NCBI GenBank assembly: GCA_001890945.1
Contig: MLAX01000004.1
Coordinates: 496,001-560,000, forward strand
Reading direction: 5' to 3'
Length of the DNA: 64,000 bases
Origin: Alphaproteobacteria bacterium AO1-B
GTDB lineage: Bacteria; Pseudomonadota; Alphaproteobacteria; Rhizobiales; Stappiaceae
Shown here: positions 33,135 through 43,099 of the stretch, in pieces
Layout of the letters: every line of letters starts with the position of its first letter
Position numbering within the stretch: the stretch's first letter is position 1
Made by a program: the position numbers and the translations under genes
The notes under the pieces: model-generated
Told to the model about the DNA's origin: nothing
The model's input: only the letters and a program-made list of their open reading frames with translations
Databases searched by the model: none

Positions 33135-36100
33135 ATGACTGCCCTCAATATCAGTCTGACAGAGACACTTACAACCAAGCTCACCAATCCCGGCGCTTAT
33201 GCGTATGCCGTTTACTTCGCACCAGGAACAGATGGGACAATCCAACCCTTCTGGACAACACTCATCAACAATGGGGTTGTCAATGGAGTGAGCTCTGTCG
33301 AAGGGCAGTCAGGATACTCTGCAACACTGGATCTTCCAGAGCCTTATAATGGGGGCAAAGTCTACGTTCTTGTTCAAAGCCAATCACCTACCGCAACGCA
33401 GACCGATCTCACAAATATCATCACCAAAGAAAGCGACATAAACTGGGAGAATGCGCAAACCAACCAGTACCGCGTCGACAGTTTTGAAGTGTCCCTGCTT
33501 AATCAGACAGGGGATGCTGGAAACCTCACCTCTGTGCAGGGCTTCGGGCTGCCGATGGAGCTCTACATCCCATATGGACAGGACAGTTCCGGGGCACTGA
33601 TCACGCAGAGCAGAGGGTACGATGTAGACGGCGAGACGATTTTCACGTCAGTTTCGGATATCCACGCAAATGCTGTTGAAAAATTCACAACCGGGCCGCT
33701 GGCCGGGACCTATCGCGCTGCGATTTCGCCAGCTGAGGCGGTTGCTCTGGCCGAGCAAAACCAGATTCCGGATGTCTTTTCCCAATCCGACTGGACTGCT
33801 TATGTCGACAGCTTGAAAAAAGACACAGGCATTATGCTGTCGGGGTTCTTCAACGGAGCTGCCGATGCCAACGGGATTTATCACAATGGCGGCTTTTTCG
33901 GATACGAGCTGGAGTGGTCTGCAACAGATAACGCGTTCTGGCTGAACCCGGTTGCTGAAAGTCATATCAAGGGCTCGATAAAGATCACTGCTGAGCAACT
34001 TGCCAACAGCATCTATTCGACCCTCGGCGATGTCGAAATCTATTCAAACCGCGACGATGCAACGCCTTACACAATCCAAGGCGCCTCTAGCGCGGAGATG
34101 AACACCGGGGCCAACAATCAATGGGGTGAAGTTCTTACAGAGTTTCTGACGGGGTTTACCGCTGGCTACTACGGTACATCAGGCAAATCGCTCAATTCCA
34201 ATGTCACCGACAGCATTGATCTGAACAAGAATTGGAATTGGGATCCGACCTACGCCTTCGGCAAAAACCTCTCCGGTGATGCTGCAGTCTTCCAGGATCC
34301 GTACGCAGAACTCTTTTTCTTCCAGTCGAATTCATACGGATCCGGTTACTCTGACAATCTGATGAGCGCCTATGCGGAAGGCGGGCCTCTCATTCCAGTG
34401 TATTACAATGGCGCTAATGTCCAGACGATTGATCTGACCATTTACGATGATAGTGAGACGCCGTCCGGGTACACCCAGCCTGTTATCTACAATTACATTG
34501 CGCCACCCGGACACAGCGATCTGTTTCGCGACCAGTTCGATGAGACATCCTATTCGCCTGCTGATTTGAGCAACCTAAAAGGCGCAAACATAAGCCTTAA
34601 TTTTTTCAATCAGAACATCATTTTGAAGGATGATACCCCTGTTGCCCTCAAAGTGTTTGTTGGCAATGAGGACGGTATTCCGACGTTCCGTACGATTGAG
34701 TTTCAACCCGGCGCCAACGAAACGCTCTGGCAGAATTGGACGATTACAGAAAACACCACAACGGGAGCATGGGAGGCTCAATCCGGTCCGGCACAAACCG
34801 AAGGAGCCATGGTCATCTCCAATATGCCCATCGCCGAAAATGGGACGGTTTGGTATCAGCTGATCATCGGTTCAGGAGATACAGCGAAGACAGTCAACGT
34901 CTACGCAGAGACACAGGACAGCCTGTTCGTGAATCCCGCTGTTTCCGGACAAAGTGGCAGCGTCGCAGCTGATGGCCTCGTGATGGTTTCCCCGGAAACG
35001 TCAACCGAGGACACGATCGTCAATTTTGCTTTGGACTTCCTTTATAGCGGCAGCACGACGCTGCATCCCTCCCTGTTTACCTGGAATTCCAATACATCCC
35101 ACCTTTCTCAACGGGCTGAGCCGACCGCGGTGGTTGCCGGTGTCTTGGGCGAGAGTGGTTTCGAGGCAATCGCTGGGCAAACCAGTGTCGATACGAATGC
35201 TTTGACAACCAACCAGTCAAGCTTGGTGTTTGGCTGGACCGGGGAGAACCCGAATGCCACGTCTGGCACAAATGAGTGGTTGAAGAATTACACCAACAAG
35301 ATCAGCGCGCAAAACCTGGCGCAAATCACCTTTAAGCAGACCGGCAGTCCAGACCTCGCACCGGTCCTCGCCACTGCAGATATCGACGGCCGTTGGAGCA
35401 CAGATACTGGCAAGGCGCTCGGCAACGGCATCTACACGGTGCTGATGACCGAATACTTCAACACGGACAATCAAGTCGGCAGCCAGATTGGCCGGAAGTC
35501 GAACGAACTCACAGTCACGGTTGCTCTGGATGAGTTGTCTCTCGTGCAGTCGTCGACCAATGCAGGCTTGACCTTTGAGACCGTGTCAAATCCTGATAGC
35601 CAATCCGCTGGCAATTGGGTTGAGTTTACCCTTGGCGCGCAAGGTCCAGCGTCCGGCTCGGCCGTTCTGCTCTATGTGGTGGATGCATCTGGCAATTATG
35701 TCGGCCGTGATGGTTCAACAGGTGGAGATGTCACCCTGGTAGAGGCCATCCGGGGTGTTCTGGGTGCCGGGCAATCGGGAGCCGCTGCAGCCCAGCAGTC
35801 TGTCTATCTGGAGACGGGGCAGGAGATCCGCTTTGCCCAACTGACCGGTCAAGACACTGTCGACACCACCGTGACAGCTGCATTCCAGGCCGCCAGCGGT
35901 GGCGGATATGACATTACCCTGGGTGATGTCACGCTTAGTGCGGCAGTTCAAAACACCCTAGATGAAGCAGCGATCCTCGCCGACGCGCAGCGGCAAACCG
36001 ACATTCCGCTTGTCTATTTGGAACAGGGCACAGTCCACGATATCACATTGTCGGGTGCGAGCACTTTGCAACACAAGTTCGGCTTCGTACGCGTCGATGT

Positions 36101-37256
36101 TGGAACCGACGGCAGCTTGAAGATTGACGGAAAAACGCTGGCCGAAGTCCGGACATTGGGGGCCAAAGCCAAAGACCTTGTGGATGGCGGTTTTGAATAT
36201 CTCTATTCAGGCTCGGCTGCGACGGCGGCCTGGACTGTATCGGGTGCAACAGGATTCTATGCGCCGATCTTCTTTGCCGGCGATGGGTCGCCGTATTTCA
36301 TCGGTGAAAGCACCTTAGATGGTGCAGGTCAGATACGGATCTTGGGAGAGAACACGTTCGGTCTTGAAAACGGCTCTGGAACAGGCGGGGCTGACGCGGA
36401 TTATGCAGATCTTGTCATCGCGTTTGACACAGGCCGGAGCGCGACTGGAAACGATTTGGTCGCCGGCAGCGGCAATGATGATGTGCTTCTTGGCAGCTCC
36501 GACAACTACGCGCTGAATGGCGGCAACAAATTGGACACGGTTGTCTATGACCGCACGAAGGATGACGTTGGACTGTCAGGCACCCGAAGCGGGGTCACTG
36601 TTACGGATGGGGATGGCACAGACACGCTGGTCGCGGTTGAATTGGTTGTATTCACCGGTGCTAACGGAACCGGTCAGGACCGGGTTCTGGTCATCAATCC
36701 TGACAGTTCAACGGTAACCGGAACCTACGGATTTAACGAGGCGGCTTACTTGAGCAGCCATGCGGATGTTGCAGCAGCTGTTGCAGCTGGCGCGTTCTCA
36801 AGTGGTGCGCAACACTATGCATTGCATGGCAATTCTGAGGGCCGTGCCGCGGACCTTCTGTTCGATGCTGAGTTTTATCTCGCGGACAATGCGGATGTTG
36901 CTGCCGCGGTCACTGCCGGTATTTTTTCTTCGGCTTCAGAGCATTACGAGTTGTTCGGTTCTTCCGAGAACCGGTCTGTCAATCCGCTTTTTGATGCTGA
37001 GTATTATCTGGCGCAAAACACGGATGTTGCTCAAGCGATTGTCAACGGTGTGTTCGTCAGCGCTTATCAGCATTTCCTCAATCATGGCGATCAGGAAGGC
37101 AGAGCTGCGTCGATCCACTTTGACACTGCCGCGTACCGGACCGAGCAAGGGCTTGATAGCGGCACTAACGCGCTGGAACACTTCCTGCTTATCGGCCTCC
37201 CACAAGGCATTACGGCTCCCACTGCAGCGGATTTCAATGCAAGCGGGCTGGTTTGA
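33135..37256 (+). CDS. Very large probable secreted protein with RTX-like segment and four C-terminal 43-residue repeats
   Basis: A 1373-residue acidic protein, low in Cys and Lys, with no N-terminal signal peptide. ATG 33135 follows GGAG (33124-33127). Residues 1 to about 500 form a large globular region (FEVSLLNQTGDAGNLTSVQGFGLPMELYIPYG; QSNSYGSGYSDNLM) that I cannot assign firmly; a beta-1,3-glucanase/thaumatin-like fold is a weak possibility. A calcium-type segment near 1101-1140 reads TGNDLVAGSGNDDVLLGSS. From residue 1200 there are four repeats of the form F(D/N)AEYYLxxNxDVAxAVxxGxF...HYxxxGxxEGR at 1200, 1243, 1286 and 1329. The absence of a signal peptide and the RTX-like and repeat C-terminus suggest type I secretion. 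No T1SS genes are adjacent. Confidence 0.75.
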   Translation: MTALNISLTETLTTKLTNPGAYAYAVYFAPGTDGTIQPFWTTLINNGVVNGVSSVEGQSGYSATLDLPEPYNGGKVYVLVQSQSPTATQTDLTNIITKESDINWENAQTNQYRVDSFEVSLLNQTGDAGNLTSVQGFGLPMELYIPYGQDSSGALITQSRGYDVDGETIFTSVSDIHANAVEKFTTGPLAGTYRAAISPAEAVALAEQNQIPDVFSQSDWTAYVDSLKKDTGIMLSGFFNGAADANGIYHNGGFFGYELEWSATDNAFWLNPVAESHIKGSIKITAEQLANSIYSTLGDVEIYSNRDDATPYTIQGASSAEMNTGANNQWGEVLTEFLTGFTAGYYGTSGKSLNSNVTDSIDLNKNWNWDPTYAFGKNLSGDAAVFQDPYAELFFFQSNSYGSGYSDNLMSAYAEGGPLIPVYYNGANVQTIDLTIYDDSETPSGYTQPVIYNYIAPPGHSDLFRDQFDETSYSPADLSNLKGANISLNFFNQNIILKDDTPVALKVFVGNEDGIPTFRTIEFQPGANETLWQNWTITENTTTGAWEAQSGPAQTEGAMVISNMPIAENGTVWYQLIIGSGDTAKTVNVYAETQDSLFVNPAVSGQSGSVAADGLVMVSPETSTEDTIVNFALDFLYSGSTTLHPSLFTWNSNTSHLSQRAEPTAVVAGVLGESGFEAIAGQTSVDTNALTTNQSSLVFGWTGENPNATSGTNEWLKNYTNKISAQNLAQITFKQTGSPDLAPVLATADIDGRWSTDTGKALGNGIYTVLMTEYFNTDNQVGSQIGRKSNELTVTVALDELSLVQSSTNAGLTFETVSNPDSQSAGNWVEFTLGAQGPASGSAVLLYVVDASGNYVGRDGSTGGDVTLVEAIRGVLGAGQSGAAAAQQSVYLETGQEIRFAQLTGQDTVDTTVTAAFQAASGGGYDITLGDVTLSAAVQNTLDEAAILADAQRQTDIPLVYLEQGTVHDITLSGASTLQHKFGFVRVDVGTDGSLKIDGKTLAEVRTLGAKAKDLVDGGFEYLYSGSAATAAWTVSGATGFYAPIFFAGDGSPYFIGESTLDGAGQIRILGENTFGLENGSGTGGADADYADLVIAFDTGRSATGNDLVAGSGNDDVLLGSSDNYALNGGNKLDTVVYDRTKDDVGLSGTRSGVTVTDGDGTDTLVAVELVVFTGANGTGQDRVLVINPDSSTVTGTYGFNEAAYLSSHADVAAAVAAGAFSSGAQHYALHGNSEGRAADLLFDAEFYLADNADVAAAVTAGIFSSASEHYELFGSSENRSVNPLFDAEYYLAQNTDVAQAIVNGVFVSAYQHFLNHGDQEGRAASIHFDTAAYRTEQGLDSGTNALEHFLLIGLPQGITAPTAADFNASGLV
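36732..37253 (+). repeat. Four tandem 129-bp (43-codon) repeat units at the 3' end of the large secreted-protein gene
   Basis: Units begin at codons 1200, 1243, 1286 and 1329; the first three are exactly 43 codons and the last, 45, is degenerate and lacks the YLxxNxDVA core. DNA identity between units is low, so the repeat is conserved at protein level rather than recently duplicated. Confidence 0.8.
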
Positions 37257-37403
37257 CTTATGGGCAACGGGTTCGCGGTTAATTGCCAATTTGCATAAGA
37301 TACTGATGCTAATGCGCCGGTTTGAAATGATTGAAAAGCCAGTAACAGCTGCGCTTGTGCGGGCTGCGTCGGAGCACTGGAAAATTATCTAGCGTCCCAG
37401 TTT

Positions 37404-39110
37404 TTAGTGGTAGCACTTGCGCCGCGACATTTTTCCAATGCCCGGATTGAGCGTGTTCGTCGGATCGCAACGCATGTAGTGATCAGCCAAGTCCGGCTTG
37501 GCCTTGTAAAGATGCCCGACGTTGTGTTCTGCCGGATATTCTGCTCCGCGCTGATCGAGGATTTTCAGCATCTTTTCTTTCAGCGCTTTTGGGTCGTGCC
37601 CCTTTTTGACGATGTAATCCTGGTGGAGGACATGGCAGAAGAAGTGGCCATAATAGAGTTTGTGTACCAGGCCGTCTTCGATGTCTTTGGGCAATTGTTC
37701 AAACCAGTCTCGATCATCGCGGCGTAGGGCGATATCGAGCGCTAGGATGTCCTCCACTTGGTTGGAATGTACCGCCTGATAGCGAACTGCAGCGCCAGCT
37801 GCAGCAAACCTGTGCAAGCCGGCAATTTTGCCCTCTCGAGGGGTGCAGGAGAAGTAGCTGCCTTCTTCTTTCTGAAAGAAGGTTTCCAGAAATGCCTCTG
37901 CCTCTGCAACGCCACCATCTCGCATTTTCAGGATGAGATGGTGCTCGTAGTCGTTCCGAAATTTTTCCATGCGATCGGGTAGAACATTCGGCCACAGTTT
38001 GGTCACGACCTGCATGAAGCGATCAGTCAAATTTGAGGGGAGCAGTGGGATTTTCGACAATCGTGCATCAACCCAACCCTTCATGGCGAAAATGCCCGGT
38101 AAGCGGTCCGTGCCCAACTTGTCGATCAGGACCAGGGTATCTTTGCCGTAGTTTTTGGAGATGTCGTAGATCTCCGAGTGCATGTACTCGCCTGACACGG
38201 GCAGATTTTCAAATTCCGCCAAGATATGTCGGCGCAGTCTAGTCAGAACCTGTGTGTCGTTGGTTCCGATATAGAAAACGGCTTCTGCTTTGGGCTTTGG
38301 ATAGGTATCCAGCCGGGCCGCAAAAACTGCGAGCTTGCCTGCGCAACCTGATGCCTCGTGGAGCCGTCTTTTGTCTGCGTTGAAACGAGCCGGGCTTGGG
38401 CTATCGATTTCGCGAACCCGGCTGTGATATTCGGTATCGGATGCTTTGAGGTTTGTGTCCTCGATATCTTTATCCGAGTAGTCGCCGGCCTCGAGACGGC
38501 TAAGGATTGTTTCCGGATCGTCACCAAGTGAAATGCCAAGGTGATTGACGAGTTCCAGAGTCCCGTCCTCACGGATTTGAGCAAACAGGGCCAATTCCGT
38601 ATACGAAGGACCGCGTTCGACCAGAGACCCGCCCGAATTGTTGCACACGCCGCCAATAATTGACGCCCCGATGCAGGACGAGCCGATGACTGAATGCGGT
38701 TCCCGATCAAGGGGAGTCATCAGCTTTTCCAGGGAGAACAAAGTCGCGCCGGGGAAGCTGACGATCTGCTTACCCCCGTCGATAAGCTGTATCTTGTCCA
38801 TGCGCTTGGTGCTCAGCACAACGGCTTCGCGGTCATATTCCCCCTTGGGGGTCGACCCCTCGGTCAATCCGGTATTGGCTGCTTGCATGATGACGATCTT
38901 GTCGGCTTCAACACAGGCCTTCAAAACATGCCACTGTTCGAGGAGTGTGCCGGGCTGGACCACTGCAAGGGCGGTACCTTCGCCGGACCGGAAGCCTTTA
39001 CAAAAGCGCTCCATCGACCGCGGGTTTGTGATCACATGCCGGTTGCCGACAATAGCCTTGAGTTTGGCAACCAGCTGCTCGCCGTTTCCCGCAGTTTCAC
39101 TCGCCTGCAT
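37404..39110 (-). CDS. dld: FAD-dependent D-lactate dehydrogenase (quinone)
   Basis: A 568-residue peripheral membrane flavoenzyme oxidising D-lactate to pyruvate and passing electrons to quinone. The PCMH FAD domain is visible from residue 45: ALAVVQPGTLLEQWHVLKACVEADKIVIMQAANTGLTEGSTPKG, then VSFPGATLFSLEKLMTPLDREPHSVIGSSCIGASIIGGVCNNSGGSLVERGP, very characteristic of Dld. The C-terminal membrane-binding domain (HNVGHLYKAKPDLADHYMRCDPTNTLNPGIGKMSRRKCY) is complete. ATG preceded by AGGAG. It lies 39 bp downstream of the L-lactate dehydrogenase gene on the same strand, so both lactate enantiomers are probably used together. Confidence 0.93.
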   Translation of the reverse strand: MQASETAGNGEQLVAKLKAIVGNRHVITNPRSMERFCKGFRSGEGTALAVVQPGTLLEQWHVLKACVEADKIVIMQAANTGLTEGSTPKGEYDREAVVLSTKRMDKIQLIDGGKQIVSFPGATLFSLEKLMTPLDREPHSVIGSSCIGASIIGGVCNNSGGSLVERGPSYTELALFAQIREDGTLELVNHLGISLGDDPETILSRLEAGDYSDKDIEDTNLKASDTEYHSRVREIDSPSPARFNADKRRLHEASGCAGKLAVFAARLDTYPKPKAEAVFYIGTNDTQVLTRLRRHILAEFENLPVSGEYMHSEIYDISKNYGKDTLVLIDKLGTDRLPGIFAMKGWVDARLSKIPLLPSNLTDRFMQVVTKLWPNVLPDRMEKFRNDYEHHLILKMRDGGVAEAEAFLETFFQKEEGSYFSCTPREGKIAGLHRFAAAGAAVRYQAVHSNQVEDILALDIALRRDDRDWFEQLPKDIEDGLVHKLYYGHFFCHVLHQDYIVKKGHDPKALKEKMLKILDQRGAEYPAEHNVGHLYKAKPDLADHYMRCDPTNTLNPGIGKMSRRKCYH

Positions 39111-39149
39111 TATCGTCTCCTGAATTCAGGTCCGGTCCGGGTAATCATC

Positions 39150-40325
39150 TTAACAAGCTGTTTCGCGAAACCGAAGGTTTTCCCGGCTCAGCTGGTCCAG
39201 GCTTGTGATACCCATGAGCTTCATGTCCCGTTCGATCTCAGTGCGCAGGTTTCCAAGTGCGCGTTCAACACCTGGCTGCCCAGCTGCCGCGAGGGCGTAA
39301 AGATAGAGCCTTCCGCCGGAACAAGCCTTGGCACCAACCGAGAGGGCTTTGAGAACGTGTGTGCCGCGCTGAATGCCGCCCTCACAAATCACATCGATCT
39401 TGTCGCCAACCGCATCAACGATCTCGGCCAATTGGTCAAAGGGACTGCGGGAACCGTCCAGTTGCCGGCCGCCATGGTTGGAAACCATGATCCCTGTACA
39501 GCCAATATCAACGGCACGTTTGGCATCCTCAACGCTCATGATGCCTTTAAGGGCGAACTGTCCGTTCCACTTTGCACACAGTTCTTCCGCATCCTTCCAG
39601 TTCATCGACTGGTCCAGCATGGTCGAGAAGTAATTGCCGACCGAAACGGCAACGTTCGTTCCTTCGCTCACGTACCCAGACAAGTGAGGCATGTCGAACT
39701 TGGGCTTCGTGTAGAAGTTCCAGGCCCACATGGGATGCATGGCAAAGCTCATCAGCGAGCCGAGTGTGAGTTTTGGAGGTGAGGTGAAGCCGGTTCTGAG
39801 GTCGCGCTCGCGGTTGCCGCCGGTGATGGTATCAACCGTGAGGGCCATGACTTCGAAGTTTGCTTCGCGCGCTCTTTCCAAAAGCGCATCATTCAAGCCG
39901 CGATCTTTATGGAAATAGAACTGGAACATCTTTGGTGTGTTGGCGATTTGGGCAATCTCCTCAACCGTGACGGTCGCCAGTGATGATACACCAAACATTG
40001 TGCCGTATTTTGTTGCTGCACGGGCGACGGCCCGCTCACCGTCGTGGTGGAACAACCGCTGCAGCGCTGTTGGCGCGCAGTAAATCGGCATATCGAGTTT
40101 TTGTCCCATAACCTCGACACTCATGTCGACATTCTCAACACCTGCGAGCACGTTCGGCACCAGATCACAGGATTCATAAGCCTCTGTGTTCCGCCGGTAG
40201 GTCACCTCATCGTCGGCAGCCCCATCGATGTAGTTGAAAATGGGTCCGGGGAGGCGCTTCTTTGCGAGTTTCCGGAAATCTTGAAAATTATGGCAATCGC
40301 TCAGTCTCACACCGGAACTCCCCAT
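39150..40325 (-). CDS. lldD: FMN-dependent L-lactate dehydrogenase
   Basis: A 391-residue FMN alpha-hydroxyacid dehydrogenase. The N-terminus NFQDFRKLAKKRLPGPIFNYIDGAADDEVTYRRNTEAYE is typical. The catalytic His is in VSNHGGRQLDGSRSPFDQLAEI, preceded by KGIMSVEDAKRAVDIGCTGI with the active-site Lys, and phosphate binding is in CEGGIQRGTHVLKALSVGAKACSGGRLYLYAL. It oxidises L-lactate to pyruvate at the inner membrane. First gene of the lactate pair; GntR-like half-sites lie just upstream of its start codon, but no lldR or lactate permease gene is adjacent. The ribosome site is weak. Confidence 0.93.
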   Translation of the reverse strand: MGSSGVRLSDCHNFQDFRKLAKKRLPGPIFNYIDGAADDEVTYRRNTEAYESCDLVPNVLAGVENVDMSVEVMGQKLDMPIYCAPTALQRLFHHDGERAVARAATKYGTMFGVSSLATVTVEEIAQIANTPKMFQFYFHKDRGLNDALLERAREANFEVMALTVDTITGGNRERDLRTGFTSPPKLTLGSLMSFAMHPMWAWNFYTKPKFDMPHLSGYVSEGTNVAVSVGNYFSTMLDQSMNWKDAEELCAKWNGQFALKGIMSVEDAKRAVDIGCTGIMVSNHGGRQLDGSRSPFDQLAEIVDAVGDKIDVICEGGIQRGTHVLKALSVGAKACSGGRLYLYALAAAGQPGVERALGNLRTEIERDMKLMGITSLDQLSRENLRFRETAC

Positions 40326-40332
40326 GTCCGAA

Positions 40333-40369
40333 ATTGGTAATTCATTATTGGTATATTTTTCTTACCAAT
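40333..40369. promoter_or_regulatory. ATTGGTA half-sites in the lldD promoter region (GntR/LldR-type operator)
   Basis: ATTGGTA at 40333-40339 and again at 40347-40353 are direct repeats 14 bp apart; the second faces TACCAAT at 40363-40369 as a perfect inverted repeat with nine bases between. TTGGT/ACCAA cores are typical of FadR-subfamily GntR regulators such as LldR and PdhR. The same core forms the TTGGTATACCAA operators at 47267 and 48063. The remainder of the 320-bp gap (40326-40645) shows nothing else I can support. Confidence 0.5.
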
Positions 40370-40645
40370 TTGAATGCGTGCATTCAAGGCGACCTTTTGC
40401 TTAGAAGTCGAGCAGTGGTGGTTATGGGACTGTTCATGATGATGGTTCTTTTGAAAAAGTATTTAATATCAAAATTTTGATTGAATTGGCTCTCAGGTTC
40501 CTGGCTATCTCAGCATTGAAAGTGCAAAACATCTTTTCCAAAAAAGATGGCTAAGTCGAGCCGTAATGCTCCTTTGAACCAACCGCGGCTGCGTCTGAAC
40601 TGCTGAGGTAGAGCAAATGCTGGACGTGCTTCGGGGTAAAAGACT

Positions 40646-41308
40646 CTATGTTTGCGCGTCGAAAGCATCTTTCAGTGCGCTTATGAAGTCAGACTTGCTG
40701 TAATGAGCAGGCAGACTTGCATGAGCGTCTGGATCGATCTGTCTGTTTTCTTCCAGTAATCGCAAAAACCGATTGATTGCGGCAATCGCATCAAGAGACA
40801 CAGGATCAATCAACATGATCGCGTGAGCAAGGACTGCACTGCGGGTTCTGTCCGCCTTTCCGCGGCGGATGCGCATGGCAGTACCAGCGAATTTCCGGCC
40901 GTTGAACTGGACGTTGAATTCCCCGTCGCAGAATGCACCCGGTTGCCATCCCCGGCTTGCCCCGTTGCCCAGGGCTTGTTCAATCGGAGAGCATAAGCGA
41001 TCGTATTCTTTCTTTAGATCAACTGCTTTTCCAGGCTGTGTCGCGTAGACATGGGTCACATTTAAGATGCCCGCGCCCTGAGGTGTGACGTCACCGCCCG
41101 TGCTGCGCAAATTGATCGGCCAGCCTTCGTTTTCGAGCTGACGCGAAGCTTCATCGAAGTTTGTTTTGTTGCCGAGGCTTTTGGGGGAGACGAGACACTG
41201 CGGGCTTTCCCAAAACCACAAATGCCGGCGATCCGGATTGTGGCTTACGTCATCCAGGAGCTCCATTTCGTGCGCCAAAGCGTCCGCTGCGTTCATGAAG
41301 TCGATCAA
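40646..41308 (-). CDS. Lipoate-protein ligase-like protein (BPL/LplA/LipB fold)
   Basis: A 220-residue protein with the ligase core: LNLRSTGGDVTPQGAGILNVTHVY-type segment at about residues 68-88 (RSTGGDVTPQGAGILNVT) and GAFCDGEFNVQFNGRKFAGTAMRIRR near 130-155, holding the Lys expected for substrate carboxylate activation. Members transfer lipoyl, octanoyl or biotinyl groups to carrier proteins. It is shorter than LplA and lacks its C-terminal accessory domain, so amidotransferase or a specialised carrier is possible. No lipoate-dependent dehydrogenase gene is nearby. It stands alone between lldD and a divergently transcribed amidase. Confidence 0.75.
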   Translation of the reverse strand: MIDFMNAADALAHEMELLDDVSHNPDRRHLWFWESPQCLVSPKSLGNKTNFDEASRQLENEGWPINLRSTGGDVTPQGAGILNVTHVYATQPGKAVDLKKEYDRLCSPIEQALGNGASRGWQPGAFCDGEFNVQFNGRKFAGTAMRIRRGKADRTRSAVLAHAIMLIDPVSLDAIAAINRFLRLLEENRQIDPDAHASLPAHYSKSDFISALKDAFDAQT

Positions 41309-41588
41309 GTGTTACCCTTCGCTCATTCGAACATTTTGCCGACCATCTGGATCTAACGGAACGCTGATTGGAACACAACTCGCGCGCAATCAACCTGCTG
41401 GAAGGTGAATTCGCTGACGTAGGCTTTCTAAATGTTCGAGCTATTTCGGCTGCTCACCCCAACAGCTTGGCCATTTGGAACCGTGCACCTACGGTGTTGT
41501 TTCAAACGGTTGGCTTCACTACCAATTGGCAAAAGCAGCTTTTCCAACGGATCGGTTGCAAATGTCCGTTGTGAGTGGGAGCCCAAGG

Positions 41589-43028
41589 ATGGCGGAAAAA
41601 CCAGTCTGGCAATTGAGCGCAAGCGAACTTGTCGCGGCAATCATCAATGGCCAAGTCACGGCTGAAGCGGCCACGGCGGCCACCGTCGATCGTATGCGGA
41701 CAGTGAACGGTCGTCTCAATGCCGTCGTCGATGACATGGGCGATGAGGCGCTTGAGCGTGCACGCGTTCTTGATGCGCACATGGAAAACTCCGGACCGGT
41801 CGGCCCGCTCCACGGTGTGCCGGTGACCATCAAGGTCAATGTCGACCAGAAGGACAAGGCCACCACGAATGGCGTGAAAGCATTCTCCGAGGTCATGGCT
41901 CCAGATGATGCGCCGTTCGTCAAAAACCTGACCAATGCTGGTGCAATTGTCATCGGCCGGACGAACACGCCGGAATTTTCGTTTAGGGCAACAACAACAA
42001 ACGACCTGTATGGCCGCACGTTTAGCCCCTGGAACGACTGGGCTTCATCCGGCGGGTCATCCGGTGGCGCATCCACAGCTGTCATGAGCGGGATGGGCCC
42101 CATCGCCCACGGCAATGACATCGGCGGCTCTTTGAGGTTTCCCTCTGCAGCCACGGGTGCGGTGACGGTCAAGCCGGGGCTCGGCCGTACACCTGCCTGG
42201 AACCCCTCGCAAAGTGCCGAACGCGGTCTTCTAGCGCAACTGATGTCTGTCCAGGGTGTCATTTGCCGGGAGGTGCGGGACGTACGCCTCGCCATGAAGT
42301 CCGCCGTTACATATGACCCGCATGATCCCTGGCAGGTTCCCGTACCGTTTGAAGGCCCTGCTCTGGACCAGCCAATTCGCATTGGCTTTACGAAAAACAC
42401 CTATCAGTTCGAAGCCCATCCTGCAGTCACGACAGCCTTGGATGCGGCACGTGATTTTCTGGTTGATGCCGGTTATGAAGTCGTTGAGATCGAAACGCCG
42501 GACATTGGCGAGATCGGCGAGACCGGATACCGCGCGCTGATGGGCGAGATCAATGTTCTGATGCTGAATGATATCCGGACACACGGCAGCGCCGAAATCA
42601 ACCGCATGTTTGACGAGTACTTCGAACTCTTCCCCCCGTATGAGGGGGAGGAGCTGCTCCGCCAAATGGCGCAGCGCTCGCATTTCATCCGCCAGTGGAA
42701 CCTCTTGCTTGAGGATTACCCGCTTGTGCTTACCCCCTTCCTGCCTTCACCGACCTATGCCTGGAACCGGGATGCGGAGGGCAAGGATGGCATCATGGAA
42801 GTGCTCGGTTGTGGGATCTGGTCCTTTGCCATGAATTACATGGGCCTGCCGGCCGGCATTGTGTCGCCCAGCATGCATGACGGACTTCCGGTTGCCGTTC
42901 AAATGGTCGGCCGGCGTTTTCGCGAGGACATGATCCTTGACGCACTGGAAGCGGTCGAAACGCGCACCGGCATCATGGCGCACAAGCTGTTTGACCGTGA
43001 ACAGGCCGAACCAGATCTCATTGCCTGA
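41589..43028 (+). CDS. Amidase-signature family amidase
   Basis: A 479-residue amidase. ATG 41589 (MAEKPVWQLSASELVAAIINGQ) follows GGGAG; the longer frame upstream is unlikely. The Ser-cisSer-Lys machinery is visible: VPVTIKVNVD (Lys), SGGSSGGAS (cis-Ser) and NDIGGSLRFPSAATG (nucleophile Ser). The C-terminus has PAGIVSPSMHDGLPVAVQMVGRRFRED, typical of the family. It hydrolyses an amide to acid and ammonia; substrate unknown. It is a single gene, convergent with the copper ATPase, and could contribute to the general theme of nitrogen recovery from amides. Confidence 0.88.
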   Translation: MAEKPVWQLSASELVAAIINGQVTAEAATAATVDRMRTVNGRLNAVVDDMGDEALERARVLDAHMENSGPVGPLHGVPVTIKVNVDQKDKATTNGVKAFSEVMAPDDAPFVKNLTNAGAIVIGRTNTPEFSFRATTTNDLYGRTFSPWNDWASSGGSSGGASTAVMSGMGPIAHGNDIGGSLRFPSAATGAVTVKPGLGRTPAWNPSQSAERGLLAQLMSVQGVICREVRDVRLAMKSAVTYDPHDPWQVPVPFEGPALDQPIRIGFTKNTYQFEAHPAVTTALDAARDFLVDAGYEVVEIETPDIGEIGETGYRALMGEINVLMLNDIRTHGSAEINRMFDEYFELFPPYEGEELLRQMAQRSHFIRQWNLLLEDYPLVLTPFLPSPTYAWNRDAEGKDGIMEVLGCGIWSFAMNYMGLPAGIVSPSMHDGLPVAVQMVGRRFREDMILDALEAVETRTGIMAHKLFDREQAEPDLIA

Positions 43029-43099
43029 AACGCCGGTGAGACTGGCTTTGCTGCCTGACGTGGCACGACTTGGCGCAGCGCCCCGTCTCGGTCATCGTT

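Noticed and set aside
36732..37253. Tandem repeat at the end of the large gene considered as a CRISPR-like or satellite array
   Set aside because: Units are 129 bp, divergent at DNA level and conserved in protein frame.
39119..39130. Perfect 12-bp palindrome CCTGAATTCAGG between lldD and dld
   Set aside because: It overlaps the ribosome site of dld and is short; without recurrence it is best regarded as chance.
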